A stretch of 64,000 bases of DNA from the NCBI GenBank assembly GCA_964383545.1, contig CAYLHD010000001.1:1-64000 (forward strand), given 5' to 3'. The notes below the pieces were generated by a model, which was not told the origin of the DNA, searched no databases, and saw nothing but the letters and a program-made list of their open reading frames with translations. Of the stretch, positions 15,842-24,887 are shown piece after piece (the stretch's first letter is position 1; every line of letters starts with the position of its first letter). The DNA comes from JAGYLJ01 sp964383545 (GTDB lineage Bacteria > Patescibacteriota > Minisyncoccia > Phycocordibacterales > UBA12079). Position numbers and translations under genes: made by a program.

Positions 15842-16855
15842 ATGTTAAAAATTCAAAAAAATATTTCTTTAGCACGGTACACTACTTTTAAAATAGGAGG
15901 GTTAGCAAAATTTTTTTTAAAAGTTAAAACAATTGAAGAATTAAAAGAAGGAATAAGTTTTGCAAAGCAAAATTTAATTCCTTTTTTTATTTTAGGAGGA
16001 GGTTCTAATTTACTTGTTTCTGATATTGGTTTTAATGGTTTAATAATTAAAATTGAGATAGAAGATATTCAATTTGAATTTACTAATAATACTACGAAAG
16101 TTATTTCAGGGGCGGGAGTTGTTTGGGATAATTTAGTTGCTGAAACTGTTAAAAGAAATTTAATTGGTCTAGAAAATTTATCACTTATTCCTGGGACAGT
16201 TGGGGCTAGTGTTGTTCAAAATATTGGGGCTTTTGGTAGAGAGGTCAAAGATTTTTTAGATGAGGTTGAAGTTTTCGATACAGAAACTTTTAATTTAGAA
16301 AGATTAAGTAAAGAACAATGTTGTTTAGGTTACCGAGATAGTTTTTTTAAAACTAAACAGGGGAGTAACTTAATTGTTATTAAAGTTGTTTTTAGCCTTA
16401 AAAATAACAACAAATTAGATTATACTTATTCTGGTATAAAGGAGAAGTTACCTGATAAAAATATTAAAGTAGGTGATGTTAGGGAAGCTATTATTCAGAT
16501 TAGAAAAGAAAGATATCCATCTATTGACGAGTGTGGTTCAGCTGGTTGTTTTTTTAAGAATCCTATTATCTCTAAAGATGAGTTTAAAGAATTAATAAAG
16601 ATTTTTCCTGAAGTACCTTTTTATGATTTACCAGACGGAAAAATAAAAGTTCTTGTTGCTTGGTTGATTGAGAAGTTTGGATGGAAAGGTTATCAAAGTA
16701 ATGATGTCGGTGTTCACAAAAAACATTCTTTGATCTTAGTTAACCATGGTCAGGGAACAGCAACTGAAATTAAAACTTTAGCAGAGAAGATATCTAATGA
16801 TATTTTTAAAAAAACAAATTTAAAAATTTCAAATGAAGTTGTTTTTTTAGAATAA
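15842..16855 (+). CDS. murB: UDP-N-acetylenolpyruvoylglucosamine reductase (MurB)
   Basis: MurB reduces the enolpyruvyl group in UDP-MurNAc synthesis using FAD and NADPH, in the cytoplasm. The FAD-binding motif LGGGSNLLVSDIGFNGLII (about 51-69), IPGTVGASVVQNIGAFGREV (about 119-138) and YRDSFFK are clear. The proton-donating serine lies in SAGCFFKNP (about 231). The 337 residues fit type I MurB with the YRD region. It stands alone rather than in a dcw cluster. Its presence indicates that the cell makes peptidoglycan, as does ddl at 43.8 kb. Confidence 0.96.
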   Translation: MLKIQKNISLARYTTFKIGGLAKFFLKVKTIEELKEGISFAKQNLIPFFILGGGSNLLVSDIGFNGLIIKIEIEDIQFEFTNNTTKVISGAGVVWDNLVAETVKRNLIGLENLSLIPGTVGASVVQNIGAFGREVKDFLDEVEVFDTETFNLERLSKEQCCLGYRDSFFKTKQGSNLIVIKVVFSLKNNNKLDYTYSGIKEKLPDKNIKVGDVREAIIQIRKERYPSIDECGSAGCFFKNPIISKDEFKELIKIFPEVPFYDLPDGKIKVLVAWLIEKFGWKGYQSNDVGVHKKHSLILVNHGQGTATEIKTLAEKISNDIFKKTNLKISNEVVFLE

Positions 16856-17022
16856 ACAAAAAATATTTTTTTAAAATTTAAAAATTTAAAAAAAGTTATC
16901 CCCTTTTTTTTGTTTTTAAAATTGTTTTTGTTTTTTATTTATAAGATAATTTAATGTAGTGAAGAAAGTTTATTAACAATAGTTTGTGGTCGAAAATTAT
17001 TGTCGTTTAAAAAATAAAAAAT

Positions 17023-17235
17023 ATGCCAGTAAAAAAGAAGAAAGTNNNNNNNNNNNNNNNNNNNNNNNNNNNNNNNNNNNNNNNNNNNNNNNNNNNNNNN
17101 NNNNNNNNNNNNNNNNNNNNNNNNNNNNNNNNNNNNNNNNNNNNNAAAAAGCCAGCTAAGAGAAAAGTTGTAAAGAAGAAAGTGGCTAAAAGAAAAGTAG
17201 CCAAAAGAAAAGTGGTTCGAAGGAAGAAAAAATAA
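17023..17235 (+). CDS. Lysine-rich histone H1-like protein, interrupted by assembly gap
   Basis: The visible ends are MPVKKKK and KKPAKRKVVKKKVAKRKVAK and onward, that is, tandem Lys/Arg/Ala/Val units like the C-terminal tails of bacterial H1-like proteins. Such proteins bind DNA non-specifically. The gap falls in the repeated part, a normal place for assembly failure, so the true length is unknown. A strong terminator follows. Confident as a basic nucleoid-type protein; the exact family cannot be named. Confidence 0.7.
   Translation: MPVKKKKXXXXXXXXXXXXXXXXXXXXXXXXXXXXXXXXXXKKPAKRKVVKKKVAKRKVAKRKVVRRKKK
17046..17145. other. Assembly gap (100 N) in the histone-like gene
   Basis: Exactly 100 N inside a tandemly repeated, lysine-rich coding region. 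Confidence 0.98.
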
Positions 17236-17248
17236 TTCGAACAAAAAA

Positions 17249-17278
17249 GTACCCCGTTTAGAACGGGGTGTTTTTTTG
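17249..17278 (+). terminator. Intrinsic terminator
   Basis: ACCCCGTT/AACGGGGT stem with a 3-nt loop and an eight-base T run, just after the histone-like gene. Confidence 0.92.
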
Positions 17279-17325
17279 TTTTTATTAGTGCTTCCAACTT
17301 GTTTTTATGATAAAATATCACTTAT

Positions 17326-19824
17326 ATGATGAATTTAAAGAGTATTTTTGGTGATCAGAATGAGAAAATTATAAAAAAACTTAGTCCTTTAGTGGCTAAA
17401 ATAAACTCTTTGGAAGATATTTATTCTAAGATGTCCGAAGAAGAATTAAGACAGCAAACTGATGTATTTAGAGATAGATTGAAACAAGGTAAAACTTTGG
17501 AGAGTTTACTGCCTGAAGCTTTTGCTGTTGTAAGAGAAGCCTCTAAAAGAACTTTAGATCAGAGGCATTACGATGTACAGTTGATAGGTGGTATTATTTT
17601 AGATCGTGGAAATGTTTCGGAAATGAGAACTGGTGAGGGTAAAACTTTAGTGGCGACTTTACCTGTTTATCTTAATGCTCTGACTGGGGAAGGAGTTCAT
17701 GTTATTACCGTTAATGACTATCTTTCAAGAAGAGATGCTGTTTGGATGGGACAGATTTATTCTTTGTTGGGGTTGTCTATTGGAATTATAAATCATGATT
17801 CTTCTTATCTATATGATTCTGGTCATAAAGAAGTTGATGAAGAAAGAGATGAGACAGGTTCTTTTAAAGTTGTTTATGAATTTTTAAAACCTTGTACAAG
17901 ACAGGAATCTTATAGAGCTGATATTACCTATGGGACTAACAGTGAATTTGGTTTTGATTATTTAAGAGATAATATTGAATATGATAAAAGGAATTTAAGA
18001 CAAAGAGGTTATAACTTTGCTATCGTGGATGAAATTGATTCTATTTTAATTGATGAAGCTAGAACACCTTTAATTATTTCCATGCCTGATTCTGAGTCAG
18101 AAGGTCTTTATGCTAAGTTTACAGAAATAGTGAAGAACTTTAGAGAAGATGAAGATTTTGAAGTAGATGAAAAGAAAAAAGCTATTAGTTTGAAAGATAG
18201 TGGTATTGAAAAAGCAGAAAAGGCTTTGGGTGTTGATAATATTTATACTGATAAAGGAATTAAGTATGTTCATCATTTAGAAACAGCGATTAAGGCTAAG
18301 TCACTTTTTACTTTAAATAAAAGTTATGTTGTTAAAGACGGAGCTATTGTTATTGTGGACGAATTTACTGGTAGGATGCAACCAGGTAGGCGTTGGTCAG
18401 AAGGTTTACATCAAGCTATTGAATCAAAAGAGGGTTTAAAGGTTCAAAAGGAATCTAGAACTTTTGCCTCTATAACTTATCAAAATTATTTTAGAATGTA
18501 TCATAAGTTAAGTGGAATGACAGGGACAGCTCAAACTTCATCTGAAGAATTTCAAAAAGTTTATAACTTAGAAACTGTTGTTTTACCAACTAATAAGAAG
18601 GTTAAAAGACTTGATAGAAACGATTTAATTTTTCAGACTAAACAAGGGAAATTTAAGGCGATTGCCAAAAAGGTGAAGGAATTAAGTGAAAAAGGTCAGC
18701 CGGTTTTAATTGGTACTGTTTCTATCGAGAATAATGAATTACTTTCAGATTATCTTAAGAGAGAGGGTGTAGCTCACGAGATTTTAAATGCCAAAAACCA
18801 TGAGAGAGAGGGTGAAATTGTTGCTGAAGCTGGAGAGATGGGAAGAGTGACTGTAGCTACTAACATGGCCGGTCGTGGAGTTGATATTAAGTTAGGAGGG
18901 TTACCTTTTGATGAAGATAAATATGAAGAGGTTAAAAAAATTGGCGGTTTGTTTGTTCTAGGAACAGAAAGACATGAAGCTCGTAGGATTGATAATCAAT
19001 TGAGAGGAAGATCCGGAAGACAGGGTGATCCAGGAGAAACACAATTTTTTGTTTCTATGGAAGATAGTTTAATGAGAGTGTTTGCTTCAGATACGGTTAA
19101 AAAAATGATGGGACATTTAGGTATACCGGAAGATCAAGCCATTGAAAATAAAATGGTTTCTCGTTCGCTTGAGTCAGCTCAAACTAAGATTGAAGGTTTT
19201 CATTTTGATTCTCGTAAACATATTTTGCAATATGATGATGTTTTAAATCACCAAAGAAAAACTGTTTATGAAAGAAGAAGGGTCATTTTAATAGGGGACG
19301 AAGGTAAAGTTAGTGAAAAACTTGAAGAAATTTTAGAGACAAAACCAAATGATGAAATAAAACTTATTATTAAAAATAAGGAAGAACAAATTGGCAAAGA
19401 AAATTTTATTAACGTTGTTCGTCGGATAATTCTTCAGACTATTGATATGTTTTGGGTAAATCACTTAGAAGCTATGGATTATCTACGTTCTAGTGTTAAT
19501 TTAAGAGCTTATGGTCAAAGAGATCCTTTGGTTGAGTATCGCAGAGAAGGATTAAAACTTTTTCAAGAGATGCAGGGTTTGGTTAATGATCAGATATTAA
19601 GATTAATTCCAAATATTGCTGAAGATGCTTTTATTAGAAGTCATACAGAAAAAAAGATGGAAGAAGTTCATGATCAGGCTAAATCTCTTACACAGGATAA
19701 ACAATCAGGTAATGTTTCTGGTGTGAAAAGTGAAAAAATTGGTAGAAATGATCCTTGTCCTTGTGGAGCGAAAAAACCAGACGGAAGTCCTGTTAAGTAT
19801 AAACACTGTTGTGGAAAAAATTAA
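17326..19824 (+). CDS. secA: Preprotein translocase ATPase SecA
   Basis: SecA drives proteins through the SecYEG channel. Walker A (EMRTGEGKT, about 100) and the DEAD-type motif IVDEIDSILIDEARTPLIIS (about 233) are present, with the second motor domain at TVATNMAGRGVDIKLGG. A C-terminal zinc-binding SEC-C motif, NDPCPCGAKKPDGSPVKYKH then CC, is retained. The 832 residues are near the lower end for SecA. A TAAAAT box at 17311-17316 ends 9 nt before the first of two adjacent ATGs, so the leader is nearly absent. Confidence 0.98.
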   Translation: MMNLKSIFGDQNEKIIKKLSPLVAKINSLEDIYSKMSEEELRQQTDVFRDRLKQGKTLESLLPEAFAVVREASKRTLDQRHYDVQLIGGIILDRGNVSEMRTGEGKTLVATLPVYLNALTGEGVHVITVNDYLSRRDAVWMGQIYSLLGLSIGIINHDSSYLYDSGHKEVDEERDETGSFKVVYEFLKPCTRQESYRADITYGTNSEFGFDYLRDNIEYDKRNLRQRGYNFAIVDEIDSILIDEARTPLIISMPDSESEGLYAKFTEIVKNFREDEDFEVDEKKKAISLKDSGIEKAEKALGVDNIYTDKGIKYVHHLETAIKAKSLFTLNKSYVVKDGAIVIVDEFTGRMQPGRRWSEGLHQAIESKEGLKVQKESRTFASITYQNYFRMYHKLSGMTGTAQTSSEEFQKVYNLETVVLPTNKKVKRLDRNDLIFQTKQGKFKAIAKKVKELSEKGQPVLIGTVSIENNELLSDYLKREGVAHEILNAKNHEREGEIVAEAGEMGRVTVATNMAGRGVDIKLGGLPFDEDKYEEVKKIGGLFVLGTERHEARRIDNQLRGRSGRQGDPGETQFFVSMEDSLMRVFASDTVKKMMGHLGIPEDQAIENKMVSRSLESAQTKIEGFHFDSRKHILQYDDVLNHQRKTVYERRRVILIGDEGKVSEKLEEILETKPNDEIKLIIKNKEEQIGKENFINVVRRIILQTIDMFWVNHLEAMDYLRSSVNLRAYGQRDPLVEYRREGLKLFQEMQGLVNDQILRLIPNIAEDAFIRSHTEKKMEEVHDQAKSLTQDKQSGNVSGVKSEKIGRNDPCPCGAKKPDGSPVKYKHCCGKN

Positions 19825-19927
19825 AATATAAAAATTCTAAATATTATAATAATATGGAAGCTGGTGGAAATAATATAGTAAAAATAATTAAATTTGAGTT
19901 GTTATAGATTTTTGTTACAATTATGTT

Positions 19928-20455
19928 ATGAATGAAAATTTTACACTTGTGATCAGTTGGGAGTTCTTTTTGAGTATTGTGGGCAGTTTGATTCTAATTG
20001 CTTTCTATACTGGAGGACGTTTTTCTAAAATAGAAAGTTCTATTGAATGGATGAAAGATAAAATTAATGATATTAAAACAGGTCAAGATAATGAAAGTGC
20101 TAAAGCTTTTCAAAGTACGTCACCAGTTTCTCTAACAGAAAAGGGGAGTCGGTTGTTAAATGAGAGTGGAATAAAAGAATATATAGAAAGTAATGAAGAG
20201 AAGTTAATTGAAATTTGTGAATTGCTAAAAGGTACCAATTCCTATGAAGTTCAGAAGTTTGTTTTTAGCTATTTTAATAAATTAGATTTTGGAGATATAT
20301 TTGATAAAAAAATAAAAAGTTATGCATATGATCAAGGAGTCAGTACCGATATAATTAGAAGGGTTGGAGCAATTTTTTTTAGAGATATTTGTTTATACAA
20401 GTTTGAAATGAAAATAGAAGATATAGATAAAAATAATACGAGACAAATGTTGTAA
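19928..20455 (+). CDS. Membrane-anchored hypothetical protein
   Basis: The 175-residue product has one membrane helix (about 10-29, SWEFFLSIVGSLILIAFYTG) followed by a charged, partly coiled region with KIESSIEWMKDKINDIKTGQ. From about residue 68 there is a globular, mostly helical domain with no motif that I recognise. TTGAGT-16-TACAAT with TGT before the -10 ends 6 nt before the ATG, so the mRNA is probably leaderless, which supports the start. It converges on rplT across a shared terminator. Confidence 0.7.
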   Translation: MNENFTLVISWEFFLSIVGSLILIAFYTGGRFSKIESSIEWMKDKINDIKTGQDNESAKAFQSTSPVSLTEKGSRLLNESGIKEYIESNEEKLIEICELLKGTNSYEVQKFVFSYFNKLDFGDIFDKKIKSYAYDQGVSTDIIRRVGAIFFRDICLYKFEMKIEDIDKNNTRQML

Positions 20456-20463
20456 TAGTAAAT

Positions 20464-20500
20464 AAAAAAAGCGTCGACCCTAGGGTCGACGCTTTTTTTG
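20464..20500. terminator. Bidirectional intrinsic terminator
   Basis: A long GC-rich palindrome, AGCGTCGACCC/GGGTCGACGCT, has A and T runs on both sides and serves both convergent transcripts. Confidence 0.93.
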
Positions 20501-20507
20501 TTTAGTT

Positions 20508-20852
20508 TTATTTTACTTGATTTACAATTCTTTCAAATGATTCTGGATTTTCGTTAGCTATTTCTGATAGGACTTTTCTGTTTAAATCAATTTTTTTCTT
20601 TTTTAGTAAATCGATGAATTTACTATAGGATAAACCGAATTCTCTTACTTTGGCGTTGATTTTAATTGACCATAGTTGTCTAAAGACTCGTTTCTTTTTA
20701 CGACGATCACGGAAGGAATGCATTGCTGCATGGGTAATGGCTGTTTTAGCTTCACGTTTTTTTGTTGAAAGACCATAACGATAACCCTTAGCTAATTTAA
20801 GAATTTTCTTTTTTGTTTTTAGTTTAGTTGTTCCTCTTTTTACTCTTGTCAT
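20508..20852 (-). CDS. rplT: 50S ribosomal protein L20
   Basis: L20 is an early assembly protein and, in some bacteria, a repressor of the infC-rpmI-rplT operon. The start MTRVKRGTTKLKTKKKILKL and the segment ALRDRRKKKR-like SFRDRRKKKRVFRQLW are diagnostic. The 114 residues are standard. It is the last gene of the minus-strand operon. Confidence 0.97.
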   Translation of the reverse strand: MTRVKRGTTKLKTKKKILKLAKGYRYGLSTKKREAKTAITHAAMHSFRDRRKKKRVFRQLWSIKINAKVREFGLSYSKFIDLLKKKKIDLNRKVLSEIANENPESFERIVNQVK

Positions 20853-20880
20853 GATAATTAAATATTAAAATAAATCTTGG

Positions 20881-21066
20881 TTATTTTTTTGGTAAAAATC
20901 TTCGTGTGACTTTGTTTGGTAAATTAAGCAGAGTTAAATTCTTTTTTTTCCTTCTAACGTTTCCTGACTCTTTGGCATTGAAGTGGTTTTGACCTGTTTT
21001 TCTTGCCAAAATTTTTCCATTTTTTGTTACCTTTAATCTTTTTGTGTATGATTTATTTGTTTTCAT
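20881..21066 (-). CDS. rpmI: 50S ribosomal protein L35
   Basis: A 61-residue, basic protein with MKTNKSYTKRLKVTKNGKIL and HFNAKESGNVRRKKK, matching L35. It lies between infC and rplT, 7 nt and 28 nt away, in the universal order. Confidence 0.95.
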   Translation of the reverse strand: MKTNKSYTKRLKVTKNGKILARKTGQNHFNAKESGNVRRKKKNLTLLNLPNKVTRRFLPKK

Positions 21067-21073
21067 GTTTTTT

Positions 21074-21586
21074 TTATTTTTGTTTTTCCAAGATGAGAGT
21101 TAAACCTTTGGGACTCTTTTTTGGTCCGTCTGCTATTTTATAGTTTTCAGAAACTAACTTTAAAATTCTCTCTAGCCTTTCTTTCAAAAAATCAAATTTC
21201 ATGTATTTCGATCTGCCGATTAAGAATAAATCAAGTTTTACTCTATTGCCTTCTTTAAGCCACTTGGAAATTCTTTTGGCTTTTAGATTAAGATCGTTTT
21301 CACCTGTTCCTATTTTAACTTGAACAACCTTTGTTTCTGTTTTGTGAGATTTAAGTTTAGAACTATTCTCTCTCTTTTTTTGTTCATATTGGAACTTACC
21401 GTAATCGGTTATTTTCGCGATAGGAGGTTTACTAGCTGGTGATATTTCTATTAAATCAAGACCAGCCAATTCAGCCTTTTTTATAGCATCATTAGTTAGC
21501 ATGACTCCTAGGTTCTCACCATCTGGAGCTACTACTCTTACCTCACGGCTTTTTATTTGGTTGTTAATTCTTACAAATTTACTCAA
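21074..21586 (-). CDS. infC: Translation initiation factor IF-3, TTG start
   Basis: IF-3 binds the 30S subunit and checks start codons. The N-terminal domain shows RVVAPDGENLGVMLTNDAIK and LDLIEISPASKPPIAKITDY. The C-terminal domain follows the charged linker around residues 70-85 with TETKVVQVKIGTGENDLNLK. The 170 residues are normal. The best start is a TTG (21584-21586), because no ATG or GTG lies between it and an in-frame stop upstream. A GGAGG lies 14 nt before it, further than usual. Non-AUG starts are known for infC in E. coli, where they allow autoregulation; whether this applies here is inference. Confidence 0.95.
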   Translation of the reverse strand: MSKFVRINNQIKSREVRVVAPDGENLGVMLTNDAIKKAELAGLDLIEISPASKPPIAKITDYGKFQYEQKKRENSSKLKSHKTETKVVQVKIGTGENDLNLKAKRISKWLKEGNRVKLDLFLIGRSKYMKFDFLKERLERILKLVSENYKIADGPKKSPKGLTLILEKQK

Positions 21587-21617
21587 ATTAAATTAATATT
21601 CCTCCAATAATTTAGTA

Positions 21618-21646
21618 AATATAACATTTTTATACATAAAAAGCAA
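21618..21646 (-). promoter_or_regulatory. Promoter of infC-rpmI-rplT
   Basis: On the minus strand, TTGCTT and TATATT are 17 nt apart, with TGT just before the -10 box. It is divergent from the -10 box of the gene at 21730. Confidence 0.7.
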
Positions 21647-21713
21647 CGTAGAAAGGGCTTATATCTGCTTTTAAGTTAAAAACATTATTAATTTTTTAAG
21701 TTAATGTTTTTTC

Positions 21714-21722
21714 TGTTATAAT
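21714..21722 (+). promoter_or_regulatory. Extended -10 box that decides the start of the MBL gene
   Basis: TGT-TATAAT overlaps the first possible ATG (21721), so that codon cannot be transcribed. The in-frame ATG at 21730 lies 7 nt after the box, where transcription should begin. Confidence 0.7.
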
Positions 21723-21729
21723 GGCTTTA

Positions 21730-22374
21730 ATGTTAGAAAAAAATAGTAATTTAACCTTAAAAATTTTTTCAACTGGTAATTTAAGTACTAATGCTTATTT
21801 AATCTTTAATGAACAATCTAAAGATTGTTTTTTGGTTGATTGTCCTGCTCCTATTAATGAATATCGTGATTTTATCTTAAAAAATAATTTTAATTTGAAG
21901 TTTATTATTATTACTCATAGTCATTATGATCATATTGATGGTTTATCTGAATTTTTGGAAAGTTTTCCTGTTTCTTTTTATATTCAAAAAAATGATTTAT
22001 CTATGTTAGTTAATCCTCTAAAGAACGGTTCTTTAGTTTTAGGTACTTCAGCTGTTTCTATAAAGCAAATCCCAGTTTTTTGTAAAGATGATGATATTAT
22101 TATTTTCGGTGAAGAAAAGATAAAAGTGATTGAAACCCCTGGTCATACATTAGGTTCTATCTCTTTGTTGTTAAATGGTTGGTTGTTTAGTGGGGATACT
22201 TTGTTTTATCATTCGGTTGGTAGAACTGATTTGCCCTTTTCTAATCCAAAATATTTACAAGACTCTATTAGAAATAAATTATTTACTTTAGACTCTCAAA
22301 TAAAGGTTTTTCCTGGTCATGGTAAACCAACTAGTATTGGTGAAGAGAAAGAAAACAATCCTTTTATTGAATAA
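21730..22374 (+). CDS. Metallo-beta-lactamase-fold hydrolase, glyoxalase II type
   Basis: The metal-binding motif THSHYDHIDG (HxHxDH) is present at about 63-72. GHTLGSISLL, SGDTLFYHSVGRTDLP and VFPGHG complete the ligand set of the glyoxalase II/YcbL branch. These enzymes hydrolyse thioesters or related substrates with two metal ions in the cytoplasm. The exact substrate cannot be told. I take the ATG at 21730 (214 residues), because the -10 box overlaps the earlier ATG. Confidence 0.85.
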   Translation: MLEKNSNLTLKIFSTGNLSTNAYLIFNEQSKDCFLVDCPAPINEYRDFILKNNFNLKFIIITHSHYDHIDGLSEFLESFPVSFYIQKNDLSMLVNPLKNGSLVLGTSAVSIKQIPVFCKDDDIIIFGEEKIKVIETPGHTLGSISLLLNGWLFSGDTLFYHSVGRTDLPFSNPKYLQDSIRNKLFTLDSQIKVFPGHGKPTSIGEEKENNPFIE

Positions 22375-22422
22375 AAAATTCATGTTATACTGAATTTATT
22401 ATTAAGTTAAATTAAAAAAACT

Positions 22423-23199
22423 ATGTTTCAATTTATTTTGTCTAATCCTGTTTATATTCTTCCTGGTTTGATTTTTTTGGCTATTCTTTTATTGAGGCAA
22501 ATTAATCAATATCAAAGAGGAGTAATGTTTACTTTGGGGAAATTTACTGGGATTAAGAATCCAGGGTGGAGAGTGGTAGTTCCAGTTTTTCAATCAATGA
22601 AGAAGATAGATATTAGAACCAAAGCTGTTGATGTGCCTGATCAAGAAGCAATTACTAAGGATAATATTCCTGTAAGGATTAATGCTGTGGTTTACTATAA
22701 AATAGTAGATTCTGCGAAAGCTATTCTAGAAGTGGAGGATTATTATTATGCAACTTCACAGGTGGCTCAAACTACTATGAGAAATGCAGTGGGTGAAAAG
22801 ACCTTGGACGAATTACTTCAAAAACGAGCAGAGATCGCTGAACAGATTAAAACGAGAGTTGATAAATTAACAGATCCTTGGGGAATTGATGTGGAATCTG
22901 TTGAGCTGAAAGATGTGATTATTCCAGAAGATTTGAAAAGGACTATTTCTAAAGAGGCTGAAGCTGAGAGAGAAAAAAGATCGGTAATTATTAAAGCCGA
23001 TGGTGATAGAATTGCGGCAGATAATTTAGCAGCAGCTGCGAAAAAATTGAGTGCAACTCCTGGAGCGATGCATTTGAGAACTTTGCAAGCAGTGAATGAT
23101 TTGAGTTCGGACCAATCTAATACAACTATTTGGATGCTACCAGTAGAAGTATTGGAAGCTATTAAAGGGGTTTCAGAGACATTGAATAAAGGAAAATAA
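22423..23199 (+). CDS. SPFH/band 7 protein, slipin type
   Basis: A single membrane helix (about 10-25) leads into an SPFH domain with QINQYQRGVMFTLGKFTGIK and VRINAVVYYKIVDSAKAIL. A helical region rich in Glu/Ala follows (TISKEAEAEREKRSVIIKAD). Slipins form ring-shaped membrane scaffolds. The 258 residues are usual. The frequent partner NfeD is not next to it. A TGT-TATACT box lies about 35 nt before the start. Confidence 0.92.
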   Translation: MFQFILSNPVYILPGLIFLAILLLRQINQYQRGVMFTLGKFTGIKNPGWRVVVPVFQSMKKIDIRTKAVDVPDQEAITKDNIPVRINAVVYYKIVDSAKAILEVEDYYYATSQVAQTTMRNAVGEKTLDELLQKRAEIAEQIKTRVDKLTDPWGIDVESVELKDVIIPEDLKRTISKEAEAEREKRSVIIKADGDRIAADNLAAAAKKLSATPGAMHLRTLQAVNDLSSDQSNTTIWMLPVEVLEAIKGVSETLNKGK

Positions 23200-23236
23200 T
23201 TGTAAATTTTTCTATATTCAAATTTATTAAATAAAA

Positions 23237-24091
23237 ATGTTAAATTCAAATCTTTTGTTTAGAAAAATTTTCCTAGGATTTTTCTTGGCTATTACTATTT
23301 TTGTTTGGTACGGGGTCTGGGCAGAAGAGCGCAACGGTTTAATGACTGTTGCGTTTTTGGATATAGGGCAAGGTGATGCAATTTTCATTGAAGCTCCTAA
23401 TGGTAAACAAGTTTTAATTGATGCTGGTCCTAATAAACAGGTTCTTCGTGAATTATCACGACAAATGGCTTTTTATGATAGATCTATTGATATTGTTATA
23501 GCTACTCATCCCGATAGTGACCATATAGGTGGTTTTCCTGCAGTTTTAGAAACTTATACCGTCGATACAATGTTGGTGTCAGGAGTAAGTTGTGAAAGTA
23601 ATATTTGTGAAAAACTAGATAGGCTGATTGAAGAAAGAAAAATTAATGAGCTTAACGTTACAAGGGGAACAATTCTAGATTTAGGTGACAGTGTATTTTT
23701 AGAAGTTCTTTTCCCTGATAGAGATGCTGTTAATTTTGAGAAAAATTTGTCTTCTCTAGTGATAAAATTAATTTATGGAGATAATTCTTTTTTACTGACA
23801 GGGGATTCACCTAAAGAGATAGAGAAATATCTAGTTTCTCTAGACGCAACTAATTTGGACGTGGATGTTTTAAAATTAGGGCATCATGGTTCTAAAACAT
23901 CTACCACAAATTCTTTTATTGGTTTTACTAGTCCTGAAGTCGCTATTATTTCTGCAGGGAAGGATAATCGTTATGGTCATCCTCATCAGGAAGTTCTGGA
24001 TATTTTAGAAGAATTTGAAATAAAGGTTTTAAGAACAGACAAAGATGGAACCATTGTAATAAAAAGTGATGGTTCTAATTTAATTTATTAA
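23237..24091 (+). CDS. ComEC/Rec2-like metallo-beta-lactamase-fold protein
   Basis: After one N-terminal membrane helix (about 8-26), the protein matches the C-terminal hydrolase domain of ComEC: MTVAFLDIGQGDAIFIEAPN, ATHPDSDHIGGFPAVLE, and LKLGHHGSKTSTTNSFI. In ComEC this domain is thought to degrade the non-transforming DNA strand. Here it is not fused to the ComEC channel, a common arrangement for stand-alone secreted or membrane-tethered homologues. The 284 residues form a complete domain. DNA degradation outside the membrane is an inference. Confidence 0.85.
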   Translation: MLNSNLLFRKIFLGFFLAITIFVWYGVWAEERNGLMTVAFLDIGQGDAIFIEAPNGKQVLIDAGPNKQVLRELSRQMAFYDRSIDIVIATHPDSDHIGGFPAVLETYTVDTMLVSGVSCESNICEKLDRLIEERKINELNVTRGTILDLGDSVFLEVLFPDRDAVNFEKNLSSLVIKLIYGDNSFLLTGDSPKEIEKYLVSLDATNLDVDVLKLGHHGSKTSTTNSFIGFTSPEVAIISAGKDNRYGHPHQEVLDILEEFEIKVLRTDKDGTIVIKSDGSNLIY

Positions 24092-24173
24092 ACTTATGGC
24101 TATGCGATAGCCATAAATTGGTAGTTACAAATTTAGGCTTTATTTTAAGTCAATTTGATAATATAATGGAATC

Positions 24174-24887
24174 ATGACTAAAACTATTGTTGTTTTGCCT
24201 GCTTATAATGCTCAAAAAACTTTAATCAAGACGGTTGAAGCTATTTCTCCTGACTGGGTTGATGAGATTATTCTAGTTGATGATGCCAGCAGTGACCAAA
24301 CTGTGGCTTTAGCCAAAAAACTTAATTTAAAGATTTTTTTGCATGATAAAAATAAGGGTTATGGTGCAAATCAAAAAACTTGCTATAAGGAAGCTTTGAA
24401 AAGAGGGGCTGATTTGATTGTTATGATTCATCCTGATTATCAGTATGATCCACGTTTAATTAAGTATATGGTGTCGCTTATGGAAGATGGTTATTGTGAT
24501 GTGGTGTTAGGTAATAGGATCAGATCAAGGAAAGAAGCTTTGGCTGGTGGGATGCCTGTTTATAAATATTTTTCTAATCGTTTTCTGTCACTCTGTGAAA
24601 ATATTTTAAGTGGTTACAATTTATCAGAATGGCATACTGGAATGAGAGCCTATAAAAGAGAGGTTTTGGAAAATATAGATTTTGAAAATAATTCTGATGA
24701 TTTTGTATTTGATAGTCAGGTTTTATTTCAAGTAATAGAAAAGGATTATAGAATTGGTGAAGTACCAGCTCCTGTTCGTTATTTTTCTGAAGCATCTTCG
24801 ATAAATTTCATGAGAAGTTTACGTTATGGTTTAATAACTCTCTGGGTGGCTTTCAAATTCTTTCTAAAGAATCTTTTCAAAAAATGA
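24174..24887 (+). CDS. Family 2 glycosyltransferase, DPM1-like
   Basis: The GT-A fold is shown by VVLPAYNAQKTLIKTVEAIS, ILVDDASSDQTVALAKKLN and the acidic HPDYQYDP. Such enzymes move a sugar from a nucleotide sugar to a lipid carrier on the cytoplasmic face. The 237 residues have no membrane helices. It overlaps the next gene by 4 nt (ATGA), so it probably supplies the lipid-linked sugar for the membrane transferases that follow. TATAAT (24162-24167) ends 6 nt before the ATG, suggesting a leaderless transcript. Confidence 0.87.
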   Translation: MTKTIVVLPAYNAQKTLIKTVEAISPDWVDEIILVDDASSDQTVALAKKLNLKIFLHDKNKGYGANQKTCYKEALKRGADLIVMIHPDYQYDPRLIKYMVSLMEDGYCDVVLGNRIRSRKEALAGGMPVYKYFSNRFLSLCENILSGYNLSEWHTGMRAYKREVLENIDFENNSDDFVFDSQVLFQVIEKDYRIGEVPAPVRYFSEASSINFMRSLRYGLITLWVAFKFFLKNLFKK

